Shown here: positions 1-13,449 of the stretch, piece after piece
How positions within the stretch are numbered: the stretch's first letter is position 1
Layout: each line of letters begins with the position of its first letter
The notes under the pieces: generated by a model
The model's input: only the letters and a program-made list of their open reading frames with translations
Told to the model about the DNA's origin: nothing
Databases searched by the model: none
Position numbers and translations under genes: made by a program
DNA from: Bilabrum cf. latius
Lineage: Eukaryota; Bigyra: Bicosoecida; Bigyra; Bicosoecida
Length of the DNA stretch: 64,000 nt
Direction of reading: 5' to 3'
Assembly (NCBI GenBank): GCA_965178125.1
Contig: OZ237735.1
Location: forward strand, 744,001 to 808,000

Positions 1-103
1 TCCAGCCAATGGTCGCAAGCGGTCGCAACCAAGTGCCCGTTGACCTCGGCCCATTTCAGCCCATAAAACAGTATACCAAGGATAAAATACACTTCCTGTC
101 ACT

Positions 104-3100
104 ATGGAAGTCATGCGATAGCTTTCAGGGGCAACTGACTTGGACAGATTGCTGCGATTTTGGACTAAACACACCCCCGAAGGCAGCGACGGTCTGCCGC
201 TTGATTTGTTTGTTCAGGCATTTCTGTACGTTTTTGAGAGAAATGGTACATTCCAGCCTAAAGATGTCCACGTCCTACGAAGTACAGATCCTTTGATCAG
301 GTCGTAGTACCCCGATAGGTGGAAATTTGTGCTGCAAGTAATAGCTGCTTTGCTTGAAGCCTTCCGAGACATTGATGTGAACGGAGACAGTCAAATCGAG
401 TGGCATGAGCTGACAGCTTATATTGCTTAGGCTGGAGTTATTGCGCTTAAGAAGACGGCCGGCGTGTACGCGCGAGGGCAATACCAGGAAAGGAATGCAG
501 AGTGGCGTGACACTGGGGTCGACCCGCATGGACGAGGTGTAGGCTCAATATTTGTAGTCGAATGGCCATTTGAGTACGAAGGCCTCCTGTACTCTCCTAC
601 ATCCAGCTACTATCCGCATTCGGGCGGGAAAGGTCCCTGCCGATTCGACGGAACGCCTGCCATTGACCCAACAGGAGCCGTGGACTAGGGCAACCAGTCT
701 GGGGACAGCACACGTCGAGCCATCGCAATGCGCCACTAGCCCATGGAATTATTTGTAGTAGAAAGTGGCAGCACTCGCCTGCGAATCCTAGATGCAGGGT
801 CCAGAGAGGCCGCCTCGGAGCGGGGCAGGGAGCCCATCGAAGGCCTGCGGTAGATGGAGAAACTGACCTCGAGCGCGCAGCCAGCCTCCAGCGGTGCAGG
901 TGGAACGATGCCCGGTACAAAAGGCACTGAATCATTGGATGCGGAAAAGGGGGAAGATGCAGTGCACAGCAGGGCTGGATTTCACGGCAGCTCTGGTGCA
1001 GCGTCTAGTGGTGACCAGGCACAGCTCGACTTTGCCAGCTCGCAGCGACAGGTCAACAGCAAGCGCACCGGCCCGTTTGCCGATGAACGTGGCAGGCGAT
1101 CTATTCGCTACCCCGGAGCCGTGATATCTGCTTGTGCTTCGCTCCGCTTCAAGTACGAGGTCAGGGCAGACAGCCCGGCCATCGAAGTGATTGCACGGCA
1201 GGAGGCCAGCCGGCCGTCCGACGTTGTGGCGCTCCGACGATCAGCCATGGCTGGAGACCCCTCGGGTAGCACTTCCTTTGGCAGCGCCGATCTGCAAATG
1301 GCCATGCTAGGTGTGGGTGGGTCCAGAGGGATCGGCATTTCCCCGAAGGTGTACATGCCCACGTTTGAAGATACCATGCGGATGCTGGCGCCGTCTGCGA
1401 ATCTAGTGGCCTCCGTCACGAGCCACGGAGCCAGGGCCGGCGGTGCAGATGGTGGCACATCCGAGCAAGGGCAGAGAGGCGGTGGGCTGATGACCGAGGC
1501 TCTGGAAGCGGCCGCACATCTGCGCAGGAGAAGGAGGCTGGAACAGCAAGGAAAATAGCTGGGGTTACTCACCGATGCTGGTGGAGACGGCATAGGAAAG
1601 AGCCGGGGTTCCAAGAAAGGCAGTCGGTCAGCCGCTGCTGCATCCAGGAAAAAGTAGCAACTCAAGTCGCTCTTGCGAGCATCGCAGACTCACAAGAGCG
1701 GGACCGGGGCGGGCTCAGGCGGCAACAGGTCCCAGGCCAAGCCTCCTCAAGCGGCCAAGACTTAGTCAGACCAGGCCAGTCCGTCCATCAACAGCGTCTG
1801 TCCGTTGGTTTTCCAGCCAAATTTGAATGCGGCCAGGATGCAGGCTGGTGTGGAGCCTGTCTCAATGGGGCCAATTGCTGCCCCCACCACCACCGCCACC
1901 TCCAAGCAGCAGCGGAAGCGCCTGCAGCAGCAACTGCCAAACATTGAGCGAGGCATCGCACTGGGACAGTCTGATGGCCGAATTACTCTATGGCGGCTCC
2001 CAAAGGGGGCCCACCTTCCCCTGAGTGATTCTGTCTTCGATCCGAAGGGGATCGACGCGGCTCGCAAATCGGCGTAGCAGGCGCAGCTCGCTTCCGAGGT
2101 GGACGACATCTTGAAGCGAGGTCATAGGACGGGTGAGGTGCTCGCCAGAGTGCGAGCACTGCCTGATGTCACTGCGAGCGGGGCCAAGGTTCCTCGGGGT
2201 GGTTCAGCAGAGCAGGACTAGGCCATCGACGACAAAGTCAGGGAGAGGACTGACGCCGCCCTGGCGCAGCTCATGCTCGATGCAGACTCGTCTGTCGACC
2301 CTGACTCGGAGCACAACATCTTGGATGGTGCGTCTGTAGCCAACTCCAAGCCGGTGTACCGGAACCCCTTCGTAGTGTTTGGCGTGATTCCGTTCCGCGG
2401 ACCTGTTGCGCATCTAGCGTCGGCTCTTGGGCTGCTGTACGCGAATGGTCCAGCCGAGCCTGGGTAGGTCTACGTGTACGATATCGCAACCAGAACCCAC
2501 ATTCACAAGATACAGGTGCATCCTGCACCAATCACGCAGATGCTCGCTTTGTCGCCGGGGCAGCTTGGAGTGCCTGGGCCAGTGAGAAACACGAGCTCAA
2601 CCGGAATGGACACGGGCGAGAACGGGGACAAGAAGAAGGGTTTCTTGGACGAGACGAAGACCATGAAGGATCTTCAGCGATCTTTGCGTGAAGTGATGTC
2701 GAAGCAGAGCTCGAGCAACAACGCTGATGTCGGTCCTGCGGCACTGGCCGAGGCCTTTCGGCACGCTGGGTCCATCAAACCGTCATTGGCAAAAACAGAC
2801 CGAGCAATCGCAGTGTCTGATCAAGATGCGGCCGGTCGCGGACTTCTCGTCACCGCAGGCCTGGATCGAACGCTGAGCATCCGCGAGCTGGCCCCATCTC
2901 TGGACGAGACGAGGCAGTTGTAGCGCAACAAGGCGAGGCACCTCGTCAGCAAAGCGAGACAGGCCCGGGCGCTTGAGCAGCAACGCGCTCGGCGGGCAGC
3001 TCGCATGGCACAAATGACACCAAAGAGTAGGGCGACCGCTGGCGATGGTACTGTGGAGGGTTTTGAAGACGACGATGATGGGCCGAGAGAGGCCGAAAGC

Positions 3101-6100
3101 GAGTTCGAGCGGGAGATGCGCCGTCAAGAGGAGGACATTGCTGTGTAGAAGGCTGCACAGTCCATTCCTCTCGTATCCAACGGGGGTCGTGAAATCGCGC
3201 GAGTCACACTACCTCGAGCATGCAGACAGGCCATCTTCGTCCCGCGCGGCAATTTGTTGTGTGTTGCTGGATTTGATACTGAGGCGTGGGCTTTCAGCCT
3301 TCCGTCCGGCAAGCTCGTGCTCTCTTTGCGCGGCCACCACTCTCCTCTTGTTGGCATTTCGGAGATGTGGCACGGGCGGGACTCGTTCGGGCTAGGGGGG
3401 GCCTCCTGGGGTCAGAGCCCGAAGCCCCTCTTCTTTGGAAAGCGATCCCAGGGTGCGGATTCAGGATCAGGGAACGATCCGACTGACATCGCGCTGCCTT
3501 CCTAGGTGGAGCCGAGAGTCGTCACTGTCGACGAAAGCGGCGCCTTCCGCATCTGGGACCTCACTCCAGTAGCCACTGGAGTTGCCCAGTGCATCCTCAC
3601 CTTCAGCGTGCAGACTGCTACGGGTTCGTCCCTTTCGCAGTTTGACCCGCGCGGGCTCGCGGCGGTCCGCCCAACTGGCGAGCTTATTGTTGCCGGATCT
3701 CGCCTGCACCATTTTCTCCCAATGACGTACGCGCGAGAAGATGCAGCGCCTGCACTCTGCCTCTTCAACCCAGTCACGAAGACATTCGTGGTTGCTGGTG
3801 GATCCGGCGAAGTGCAGGGCGCGACCGAGGGCGGCGGGGAGAATGAGGGTGAAGAGGACGTGGAGGAGAATCGCGGTGAGGACGCCGATGATGATGACGG
3901 GCAAGGCAAGGACAGTGCACACGCTGTCGAGGTCGAGGCAGTGGATGGGGGCGAAGGAAACGGCCCCAAGGATGACGATGCGTCAACCAAGACAAAGAAG
4001 GGTGGCAGCTTGCGGGTATTCTCAGCTGCGACTGGTGCCGAGCTGAAACCGCTGCGGTCAATCACTCGGACGCCTATCACTGCAATTGGAGCCGATGATC
4101 GCTTGCGAAAGCTCATTTTGGGGACGCAGGATGGGGGGATAACGGTCGTTAACGCAGCCAACGGTGCGCTCATGAAGCGAGCTGACATTGGTCACCGCAG
4201 GGGCAGCGAGGTGAGTGACTTGGCGTATACGGACCTAGACGGTGATAGAAGCTTCGTGACCGTCGGGTGGGATAAGTCGATGCGAGTGTACGATGAGTCG
4301 CCGCCGCACGCGTGTGTTTGTTTGCGAAGCGTGGTTGGGACGCACAAATCGGACGTGCTTGCAGTGGACTAGTGCAGGCACCCGCTGCGACTGGTAGCTT
4401 CAGGTGATGCGACAGGGCACGTGTACGTTCATGACCACGAGAGCCTCTCCGAAGAGGGTCGCTGTATCGGACACGAGGGCGAAATCACTGGGCTTAAGTT
4501 CATTCGACCGTTCCCACTCCTGCTCAGCACTGACGCCGGCGGTAACTTAGTCTTGTGGGGCGTTCGCGGGAGTGGAGACGGGCAGCAGGATTCCCCGTGC
4601 ATGGTATTCCGCAATCGGAGGGACGACAAAAGGGGCGATCTTGATAGACTCGTCCGAGTGGCTGAACAGCGCCAGCACTACTTGCGTGAGCAGCAGCAGC
4701 AACGCCGTCGCAAGGCGAGGCGCAAGCGCAACAAGGCGGGAGCATCCACAGCCAGATCCGAGGTAGACACTGCCAGAGCGGAAGAACCAGAAGTGTCTGC
4801 GCCAAAGAGTGTTAGCACAGAAAGTCTCATGCTGGGTCCCTCTGTTGCAGTCTGTTCAACCGCAGTGGGCTTCTGGCCCTTCCTAGATGACGGAAACGAT
4901 GGCATTGCGGCTGAAATGTAGACGACCAAAGACATCGTAGATGACCCGATCGAGCGGATGTGGTCAAGATCAGAGCACCCCATGATGACGGAGGAAGCAA
5001 AGTAGTGGGCAAAGGCGGGAATCAAAGCCGATCTTCCATCGGGGGCCGACGGATCCATGCGGAAAGACCCTTTCAAGGTGAAGGAGGACAATGGCGCGAG
5101 CAGTTCTGACTCCGACGAAGACGACGACAGCGCGAGTGGAACTGACGGGAAGCATGCCGCAGACGAACACAATGACAGTGGGTCGAGTGAGATGGCGAAG
5201 TCTGCAGCGGCTCGCTTCTCCCCGATGGCTCACGATCCCAAGAGACCGTGGAAGTCCAGATGCCGCCGTGATGCTCGACGAACCGTCGTCGTCGGTGACG
5301 AGGAAGGCCGCATCAAGGTACTGGACCTCTCGTGGATGCTTAAAGTCGTGGGATGCAGCCCTGTTTCGAGCGCAAACGACGTCATCGGGATCCGTCGCAG
5401 CTCCATGGTTGCGCTCACGGCAGGCAAGGACCTCAAAGAGCTCGTGGCTGCGTAGCTAGCGGCTCAAGGCCTCACACCACCGGAACAGAGCGGCGAGTCT
5501 AGGCCACCAGCGAGCAATGTATTGGACGAGCCTCTCGCTACACCTGGAAGGCCTTCGGCCCAGCGGCTGCCAAGTAGACCCGCTGGCACGGCCTCATCCT
5601 CAGGCCACAAAGGTCAGCTGGCTCACGAACGCCTGGCCGGCCGTCGGCGGCGGTCGCAACAGCTTCAGGAAAGCAGCATGATGGGGTCGATGGATGGCAG
5701 CGATAGCGCTGATCCGAGCGGCTTGGGCGGCAACTCGGGTTTGTTGCGCGGTGGTGGAGGAGACTTCGTGCCTGTGCAGTTTGGCGAGGACGATGAGGAG
5801 GACCTGATGGATGGGGCCGACGGAGAGTACATGACGGCGGGAGCCCGAGCCGCGCTGAGCGAAGGCGTGCGCCAGAATCGAGCTGGTAAGGGGGAGCTTG
5901 TCATGACAGGTCGCAAGACGCGAGCAAGGCAACGAGAGCGCCTCGCTGCTGGAGATGGCAGTGGCAGGGGTGGTACGAGCGCAAGCAGTCGAGAGCACGC
6001 TGCGAAGCGGAGTGCCGCTGCCCGTGCTGAGCAGGAAAAGATGGAGCGCATGCGTCACTTCATCCTTGCAGCTGACCGTACCCGCAGCGTGCCAGTGCTG

Positions 6101-9100
6101 GCTCAGTGGATGGCCCATCCTGGCTCCAGCGTAGTTCAGGTGCAGTGTATTGCGGATCCACCGGCGATTTGCAGCTGCTCTGCGGATGGATCGGTCAAGC
6201 TCTGGCGCCCAGATGGACTTCCCCTTGGGGCACTTCTGTATTCCCCACTCGAAGCGTACCAGATCAGGATTGGCACTATGCCTGCTACCCCTTGGCGATT
6301 TCAGCTAGACAAAGAGGTTGAGAGAAAGCGCAGGGAGGCCGAGGCTCGGCGGTTGCTGCGGGTCATGCGCCGGCGAGCTAGAGCCAGGTACGAGACCGCC
6401 AAGCGAGAGGCCGCCCGTGCCTCTGCCATGCATAAGGCGTCCACAGTGCTGGCAAAGAGAGTTCCGCAGAGTCCTCTGCTGGATGTTGCAAAGCGGTCGT
6501 CTGGTGTCGATCCTGGCAAGGTGGTGCAGGTAGAGGGTGACAGTCTAGTCAATGATTCAGCGGGTAAGCAGCTGCATGGGGAAGCAGGAGGTCCTCAAGA
6601 CAAGGGCCGCCCGAGCACAGCTGGCTCTGCAGATGAGCTAGCCAGATGGGAAGGTATCGCCAAAGAGGACTCTTTAAAGATCCAGGAAGAGAAGCTGGCC
6701 GTTCAGATGGAGCAGGAGCATGAACGAAAGGTGCAGAAGCAGCTGGAAGAAGATCGCGAGAAAGATGCTCGAATGGAGCAGCTCAAGATATCTGCTGGGC
6801 TCTCCAGGGCAGGTAGCACCCGCTCCATTGGCTTGGGTGGCTCTTCACCAGGAGGAGATGAGACTGCGAAGATGGAGGCGAGACTGACGCATTTCGAAGG
6901 CAGTTTCCGAGGCTTCGCCAAGGCGAGAGAAAAAGCCAAGAGCTTGATTCAAATTGACGAATCAAAGGCTATCCCAGATGGTGACGCACAAACCGTAAGC
7001 GCAGGCACGCTCTCTGTGGAGCCTGCACGCAAACAAGTCTCGTCAACAACCTCGATGCAGTCGGCGGGCAGCCGGAAGTACGAAACGCTCGGAGTCGCAT
7101 TGAAGCGGATGGGAAGCTCAAGGAAGAGCTTTCATCTGGGGAACAGGAATAAGAAGCACATTGCGGTGCAAAAAGCTCTTGGTGAGCTGGGTAGGCGTGG
7201 CAGTGATAGTGATGACGACGCCGACGGTGGGAGCGACTCGGACGAGTCGATGCAAGCAACGATGTTCTCACCCGACCACAAGGATGTCGTGGCAATATTT
7301 GCATCCAAATAGGCTGCCAAGGATTAGAGCGGTGCAGATGATGCCATCAAGCAGGAGAAGGAGCAGCAGGATCGCGCGGAGCAGGACCGCAAGGCCGCCT
7401 CAGGTGTATTTGACGAGCTGGTCGGCGGCAAGCGCGGCTCCCTGGACGAGGAAGCCAAGCAAGCCGCCGAAGCAATCAAGGCACTGGGCTCGGAGCGAGC
7501 AGCTGGAACCATGCTAATGACTCATCTCATGAGTGGCAATGCACCCGTCATCCACGAGCGGTACTACCCCCACCTCATGGACTCGATCTCAAAGCTGCCC
7601 AGCGGCGGTGCCGGACAGGGGGCGCCGTCGCAGAGATCATCAGAAGCCACTGCTTCAGCAACTCTGACCGCTGCAGAGGGTTTTGGTGGCCTACCAGTTC
7701 TCCCTGGTCGCCCTGGCATTCCTGGCATGCCGCTGCCAGCCGGGTTTCATGCCGGTGGCATCGAGATCGGAGGCAAGGCAGCAAGCAGCTCGGCCGATGA
7801 ATCGCTGGCCAGAGCTGCGCCCATGTCATCGTTTCTCAAGCTTCGTTTAGGCGAGATTAAGGGCACCAATACTCGCAGCAAGAAGAAAAAGAAGAAGAAG
7901 AGATCAGGTGCTGGCTCTCAAGACGGTGGCAGTCTAGCCTAGACTGCCCCAGCAGCGGTGCGCCAGCCTGGAGGAATGGGCAAGTCCAGGTCTCTGTTCG
8001 TCGGGAAAGAAGGCTCCCTGTCGCGCACGGGTACTCTTGGCCTTGGAATGCATGGGGTCACGCAGGTGAGCGAGGCAGGCGGCAGCTACTCTACAACTGA
8101 TGGGATTGATGACGTCCACGCCGTGCAAGGCATTCGAGGCAGCCATGCTTCACCACTGGGGCGTCGCGGCTTCAGGGGGGCCGACTCCGTACCTGCTCTC
8201 AAGAAGAACAACACCCTGGCGAGGTCGATGAAACGGAAAGGCACCATGAGTGCAGAGTAGCTGCCCGACCCCGGCCCACGGTCGGACTATGCTGTAGACA
8301 GGCAGGATGACAGATGGGCGCAGGAGATGTGGATCTTCAGCAAGTCTTCATACACGCTGGCAGCTAGTGCCATTCGACGATCGAAACGAGTAGAGTCCAG
8401 CAGAAAGCGCGTTCTGCTGCGATGGCTGGTGCAGGCGAGCGTGTCGGCAGGCGGCCGAGTTGACTCGCTGAAGGGCCTAGAGTCAGACCTGCTCACGCCT
8501 GTGAGGGACTTCCGCCGGAGCACGAATCGTCCGGACACTATGGATGCTATTCATGAGAGGCAGGATGCCGCAAAGGCAGGCTTCAAGCAGCTCAAGACCG
8601 GCTCCCTTACCCTGATCAGCTCGGGGGAGGCGGTCGCGCTGGAGACTGCAATTCGGCACGCCGCTGCTGAAGATCTTCGGTGCAGGCTAACCAGCCAGGC
8701 CAACTTTGCCTTGCATTTAAGAGGAAAACCTCCATCCTCGCGGACCAAAGGGCGATCTAGTCCCAAGCAGGGTTTGCCGAAGCCTGGCAGGCTTCCCTCC
8801 CTTGGCTCTGCCGGCCGAGGCGGTGTCTTGATCGGGGCATCACCATCTAGGAAACGATTAGATCCGTCGGGTGGCAAGCAAGCAACAGTCAGATTTGCCG
8901 GTATGGATGACAAGGCGCGTGATGCCGGGCACCCGAGTGACATGCACGATGGCAGCCACGATGCTGGCGATGAGGGCCTTAACGCAGAGGGCAAGCATTC
9001 GAGCGGCAGGTACAGAAGCCCCGAGGAGAGGATGGCAGTGTTGGAGCATGCAAGCAGAGCTGCTCGTAAGGCGCACGAGGCGATGACCAAGTCCGCGGAT

Positions 9101-9943
9101 CCGCTGCGGAAGCTCAAGGCAACGGCGTCCACGCCTGACGTCAAGGAGCCCGTCGCTAGGCGCGGCGAGCTGCCCGACAGGCACACCGGTCTGACAGACA
9201 GAGAGGTGCTTAAGGCTGCTAGAGTGGGTGGTATCCCTGTCGGAGAGCTTCAAGAAGCCTATTTGCTCTTCTCTAGACTGGACAAAGACGGCTCTGGGAC
9301 CATCGACCCGCAAGAGCTGCTGGACTCCAAGGTGTGGCTGGCCCCCAGCCAGGCCCGGGTGATTGACGAGGCTCGCGACGAGGCGGCGAGACACAGGGCA
9401 CTGGAGCATCGTATCGCGTTGGAAGACGAGCAGGCCGAGGAGGGGGAAGAGCCCAGTAGCTCTATCGGAATTAAGGATGTCTACGGCGACGCGGGGGAGC
9501 CCCCGACGGATGCATCCAGGCCGGGCATGCTCACGGCATCGTCCAGACTGGCCGAGCTCCTCTCTGCGCATGCATCGAGCATCTTCCGCTCCATGGATAC
9601 GAATGCCGACGGAGAAATCAGCCTCAAGGAGTATTTGACTGCGCTGTTCAAGTCCAAGGCGGCCCCTACGGCGGGCCCGAAGCACTCTGTGCTGGCATTC
9701 ACTGCCAAAGCCAAGGAGCGGCCAGTCGGTGGCTAGGCTAGCCCTTCTAGCCCCGCTGGGCGAGCTTCCACGAGCGGCAGGGGCTCAGCCAGCGAGAGGA
9801 AATCCAAGAAGCGACATCCGATCAGCCGCTGGGGGGGACAGCAGTCGTCGCAGCAGCGAGGCATCCGAGAGATGCTGCAGTGGGTGCGGGCGAGGCAAGC
9901 ACAGGCCTCGAAAGCAGCAAGATCTGGCATCTGGAACCAGTGA
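104..9943 (+). CDS. giant WD40 / EF-hand protein, WDR49/WDR64-like
   Basis: Single uninterrupted reading frame of 3280 codons once TAG is read as Gln (about 24 in-frame TAG); it ends at TGA 9941-9943. The ATG at 104 follows an in-frame TAA and TGA just upstream, so the start is well bounded. An EF-hand loop with ligands at D, N, D and E lies near residues 91-102. WD40 repeats occupy roughly residues 760-2050, with blades such as SFVTVGWDKSMRVYDE, HVYVHDHE, ICSCSADGSVKLW. Two canonical EF loops close the protein near 3060-3071 (DKDGSGTIDPQE) and 3165-3176 (DTNADGEISLKE). Between them are charged, disordered and coiled-coil stretches. An N-terminal EF-hand followed by WD40 repeats is the WDR49/WDR64 architecture; much of the extra length is low-complexity linker. 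A calcium-responsive scaffold on cilium or cytoskeleton is inferred, not shown. It converges on EMC8 with a 155-bp gap. Confidence 0.85.
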
Positions 9944-10098
9944 TGTGGCAAGAAAGCTTGCGGGGGGTTGTGTGTGGGCACAGGGGTTGATAGTCGGCGG
10001 GGCTCTTTGCGACTCGCAGAGCGATGGGGGACGTGGACCAGCCCTCGATCCCAACTATTCAGTCCTAGCAGAGCACAGTCCTATTGAAATGTTCCTAT

Positions 10099-10944
10099 TC
10101 ATGCCACGATGTGGTCGTTCGTCCAGGCCCTGCTCAAGTCCGCCAGATGGTCGTCAAAGTCCGCGAATCGGAACCGGCTAGCCTCGCTGCCGCCGGGCCC
10201 GACCGCCCCGACGCCCATAGCATCAGCGAGAAGCCGGCTACCGGCTCCTTCCTCCACGACTAGCTTGTCCTTGGGAAAGTCCCTCGGAGCTGCTCCTGCC
10301 TTGTCAACCACCGACAGTTGGAAGGCGGCTGATGTGCTGTCTGGCAGCTACTCACCGCTGGCCCCCGTTGGTGCTATACCTGAATCAATGACGCGCGCCA
10401 ATATAATCGGCTGTACCTATGAATCCTTGGGTACCATCGCCAATCCAGTACGCTTCGCGATTTTTGTGCTTTCTTCCTCTTCATCCTACACGTCTTTGGG
10501 TTCTTCGCTGGCTGCCAATCGAACACCAAGTGCCAGGGCAATTCGCTCAGCAGCATCGCGCATTGGTAGAGCTACGGAGTCAGCATAATAAACACCAACT
10601 ATGGTCTAGCCTTTACCGGTAGCCCACGCGTCAACCTGTGGTGCAGTAGGGGGGAGTTGAACGTACTTGGTGGAGGCAAAACTGAGGTGAATACGGAGCG
10701 CTTCACGGACCCATCTCACTGCAGATAAGGCTACCTCTGATATTGGTGATGAAACTGCTGTGTGAAATAGCGGGGCGCAATCGATCACCGAGGCAGCACC
10801 GCCATCAATGTTGCCAACTAGCAACCCGAGGACGCTGCCTGACGCGTGGTGCAAAGAGTGCACTATCGCCTTAGCCCATGCTACCTTAGAGAATGAACAG
10901 CTCGTTAATCTTGTTGCTCTTGCCCCTGGACCTGATCTTGCCAT
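10099..10944 (-). CDS. EMC8: ER membrane protein complex subunit 8/9
   Basis: Intronless frame of 282 codons including four in-frame TAG, stop TGA. It matches the EMC8/EMC9 (UPF0172) family at both ends: an N-terminal block with SGSVLGLLVG, VIDCAPLFH and EVAL, then QTIVGVYYAD, and the family-typical C-terminal block DFDDHLADLSRAWTN. EMC8/9 is a cytosolic, catalytically dead MPN-fold subunit of the EMC, which inserts tail-anchored and multipass proteins into the ER membrane. The product (281 residues) is longer than human EMC8 (about 210) because of a loop of about 70 residues before the C-terminal block. The ATG at 10944 is the first Met of the frame; upstream codons lead only to non-ATG starts. 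Transcription diverges from the RAD51D-like gene. Confidence 0.9.
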
Positions 10945-11289
10945 CGTAGACAGCCAATCCAGCAGGTGTAGGCTCCACTGCAATCGCCGCGCACGTTATG
11001 TTCCGCAAAACCGAGCAAGGACGGAAGGTTCTTTTTGCCTTCAGGCATTTGCTCGTAGCCAGTTTTACACCGGGGGTGGAACTTATCTTCCTAGCAATGC
11101 CAACAAATGTTTAGATCATTGCTCATTTAGGAGCCTTGCTTGAGGGGAAATCCGATTCATTCAATAGTTCGGAGAATGTGAGCGCTAAACTGCGTCATTA
11201 CAGTATTCGATTCGTAGCTAGAAACTTTCGGTGTTTGAACGCGGTCGCCATTGACGCAGGACATAAGTGGTAAAGTTGATTTAAAGTAG
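10945..11289. promoter_or_regulatory. divergent intergenic region, EMC8 / RAD51D-like
   Basis: About 345 bp between the EMC8 start codon and the first secure coding base of the RAD51D-like gene. It probably holds a shared promoter and the first exon of the RAD51D-like gene. A candidate exon runs 10998-11177 (ATG, one TAG read as Gln) and ends at a GTGAGC donor. The candidate intron 11178-11289 would join it in phase to the downstream frame. No TATA-like element is evident. The exon does not show the helix-hairpin-helix fold expected at a RAD51D N-terminus, so it remains tentative. Confidence 0.4.
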
Positions 11290-13449
11290 CGGATTGCAAG
11301 ACTACCAGGAGTGCCACGCCCGGGCACAACAGTGTTAGGTCTAGAATCCGTACTCGAGCAACCTATTTCGACTGCAATTCAAAACCTTGACGGTGCCCTT
11401 GGTGGGGGCGTCTTCCCTGGAGAAGTAACAGAGATTTTTGGTGAAAGTGGGAGCGGTAAATCGCAATTCGTGTGTCAGCTCATCGCCCAAGCCAACCGAA
11501 CTGGCAAAGCAGTCGTTTTATGCCAAGGACCAGCAGCGCTAGTGCCACGACTCGCAGACATTGTTTCCAGTGATGTTCGACGCGGTATAGGATCAGGGTA
11601 TTCTCTGACAGAGATGCGGCGCAGAGGGTACTCTCACTGTCACGACCGGACACGCGAGCGGATCGAGCGCCTCGGGACAAGGCGAGACATCGAAGACAAG
11701 CAGTACGAGTGCCAGCAGCGACTAGAGGCAACGCAGCACAAGCTCGCAATCCTCCAACAACGAATTCAGAACGCCGAGTCTGAAGCTGGGGATGCAGCAG
11801 TCCTCCGGAAGCTTAGGTCCGATCACCGCAGCACGCAGCGGCAGGAGCACGCAGAGATCCGCAGGATGCAACACCTCGCGACGCAGGCCCCGCCAGCATC
11901 CGAAAGAGAGGTGGAGGTGTTGTAGTGGACCATTGATCGCATGGACGCGGGACTGTCCGACCCCTTGGATCCGGTTCAATGGGAGGTAGACAGGAGGCTG
12001 GCAGGCACGGACGTGACCAGCGCAAGGGGTTTGAGAGAGCTTGTGGATGCGCTGCAGAGCCTGTCTGCCGCCATCGACGAGGATGTAAGGAACGATTCAG
12101 CTTTATCAGGCACAGGAAAGGCTTCCCGGGCATTTTTAAAGAAGAAAAAGCTTGCTACACAGGCCAGCGCACATCCGCCCAACCCTGCTAGAGGGGCATC
12201 GCAGCAACCGATGGAACCTTCAGATGCAGCTGACCCTGCCATGGCTCGCAGCGAATCTATCGATGCTTCTGCATCTTTGGAAAACTCTCACGCTCCTGCG
12301 TCCAGATGGCCATGGGAGGCACATGGATCTTGCAATGGAACAGGCGCTGATGCTGACTCTGACCCGGTGCAGAGACTGCTGCTGTGGCCGCCAGAGCTGC
12401 CAAACCCAGCGCAGCATGCCCATACACGACCCTCAGATATCAACCTCATAGTAATTGATGGAATTGCTGCCATGGTAGCGGAGGATCTGGCCGCCACGGT
12501 GCGTTCTGGCTCGGTGCGGGGCTCTGCTGCCGCTGGAACGGGCACAGCCACGATGCGGACTCGAGAGGCATTTGGGCTCCTTGCCAGGGCGAGTGCGCTT
12601 GTGCGGCAGCTGGCAAAGTCGTACCAAGTCGCAGTTGTGATTACAAACAGTGCAGTGAGGTCTCGTCGGCACCGGGCTGGTGGCCCAGACGTGCTGCAGC
12701 CGGCCCTCGGTGCTGCCTGGGCCCATGGGATCGACACGTCTATCTAGCTGCTAGTTGACAACGTGTCCACTGATCATGACACGCGACAGAGAGTTCGGGT
12801 GGCCATGACTGGGGTCTCACTCTCGCACGTGTCGGGTGACAGGGAGGGAGGAGCCGGAACCGCACTCCAGGATCGCAAGGCGGACAAGCAGCTGCTAGCT
12901 GGCGTAGAAGGCGAGGTGCTTGAGGGAGCTGCGGTGGCTGCCTCTAGGCGGCACGGTGAGGGCGCTGGCCGAGCGGTCCTAGTATAGTAGCTTCAATCCA
13001 GGCCAAGGCTTGCCGTGGTCCGAGACTCCGGCAGGCTGCCACCGACAGCGAGCGATGTATCTGGTGGTGCCAGGGGCAGCGCGGATGTTGCGAACAGATT
13101 GGACGACTCGGAGCTCGCTTTGCCCCCAATGACGATGGCTGAGGGGGACCTCGGATCGGCAGCTGGCAGAGCTAGCGCAACTGTGCCCTCGTAGGGCCAG
13201 CCGGTGCAGGCAAGTGCATTCTTTGACGAAGACCGGCCATTCGTGAGGCTAGAACTATCCCGAGATGGTTTGCTCGATGAGCGTGGCCAGGGAGACTATG
13301 CAGGGGGCGCAGATGATATTGAAATGACAGCGTTGGCCGGTGGTAGCGACCCCGTGCCTGACTGGCTCGGGCTGCTGCCCGGTGCTGCGGCGAGCGCGGC
13401 GGCCGGTTTATCCATGCACTTGCAGCGATAGTACGATGCGAATTCGTGA
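11290..13449 (+). CDS. RAD51D: RAD51D-like RecA-family recombination protein (5' exon unresolved)
   Basis: Frame of 720 codons with six in-frame TAG (two adjacent at 12985-12990), stop TGA 13447-13449. The core is a RecA/RAD51 ATPase: GEVTEIFGESGSGKSQF carries Walker A at 11440-11463, and INLIVIDGIA is Walker B near 12440-12465. A later block, LQPALGAAWAHGIDTSI, resembles the RAD51D motif PALGxxW. RAD51D acts in the BCDX2 complex that supports RAD51 filaments in homologous recombination. Two features are odd: about 330 residues separate Walker A from Walker B, including a coiled coil and an Ala/Ser/Pro-rich stretch, and a C-terminal extension of about 230 residues follows the core. No ATG is available between the upstream in-frame TGA and the core, so a 5' exon is required; 10998-11177 is a candidate. 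RAD51D is preferred over XRCC3 by motif resemblance only. Confidence 0.75.

Noticed and set aside
9-296. Plus-strand ORF overlapping the 5' end of the WD40/EF-hand gene
   Set aside because: It is in another frame from the EF-hand-encoding frame that starts at 104, and its product has no recognisable feature.
104-9943. Reading the interrupted frames as pseudogenes or as a poor-quality assembly
   Set aside because: Interruptions are only TAG, never TAA or TGA, with no frameshifts over nearly 10 kb, and the same holds in fifteen other genes. Decay or sequencing error would hit all stop codons and the frame.
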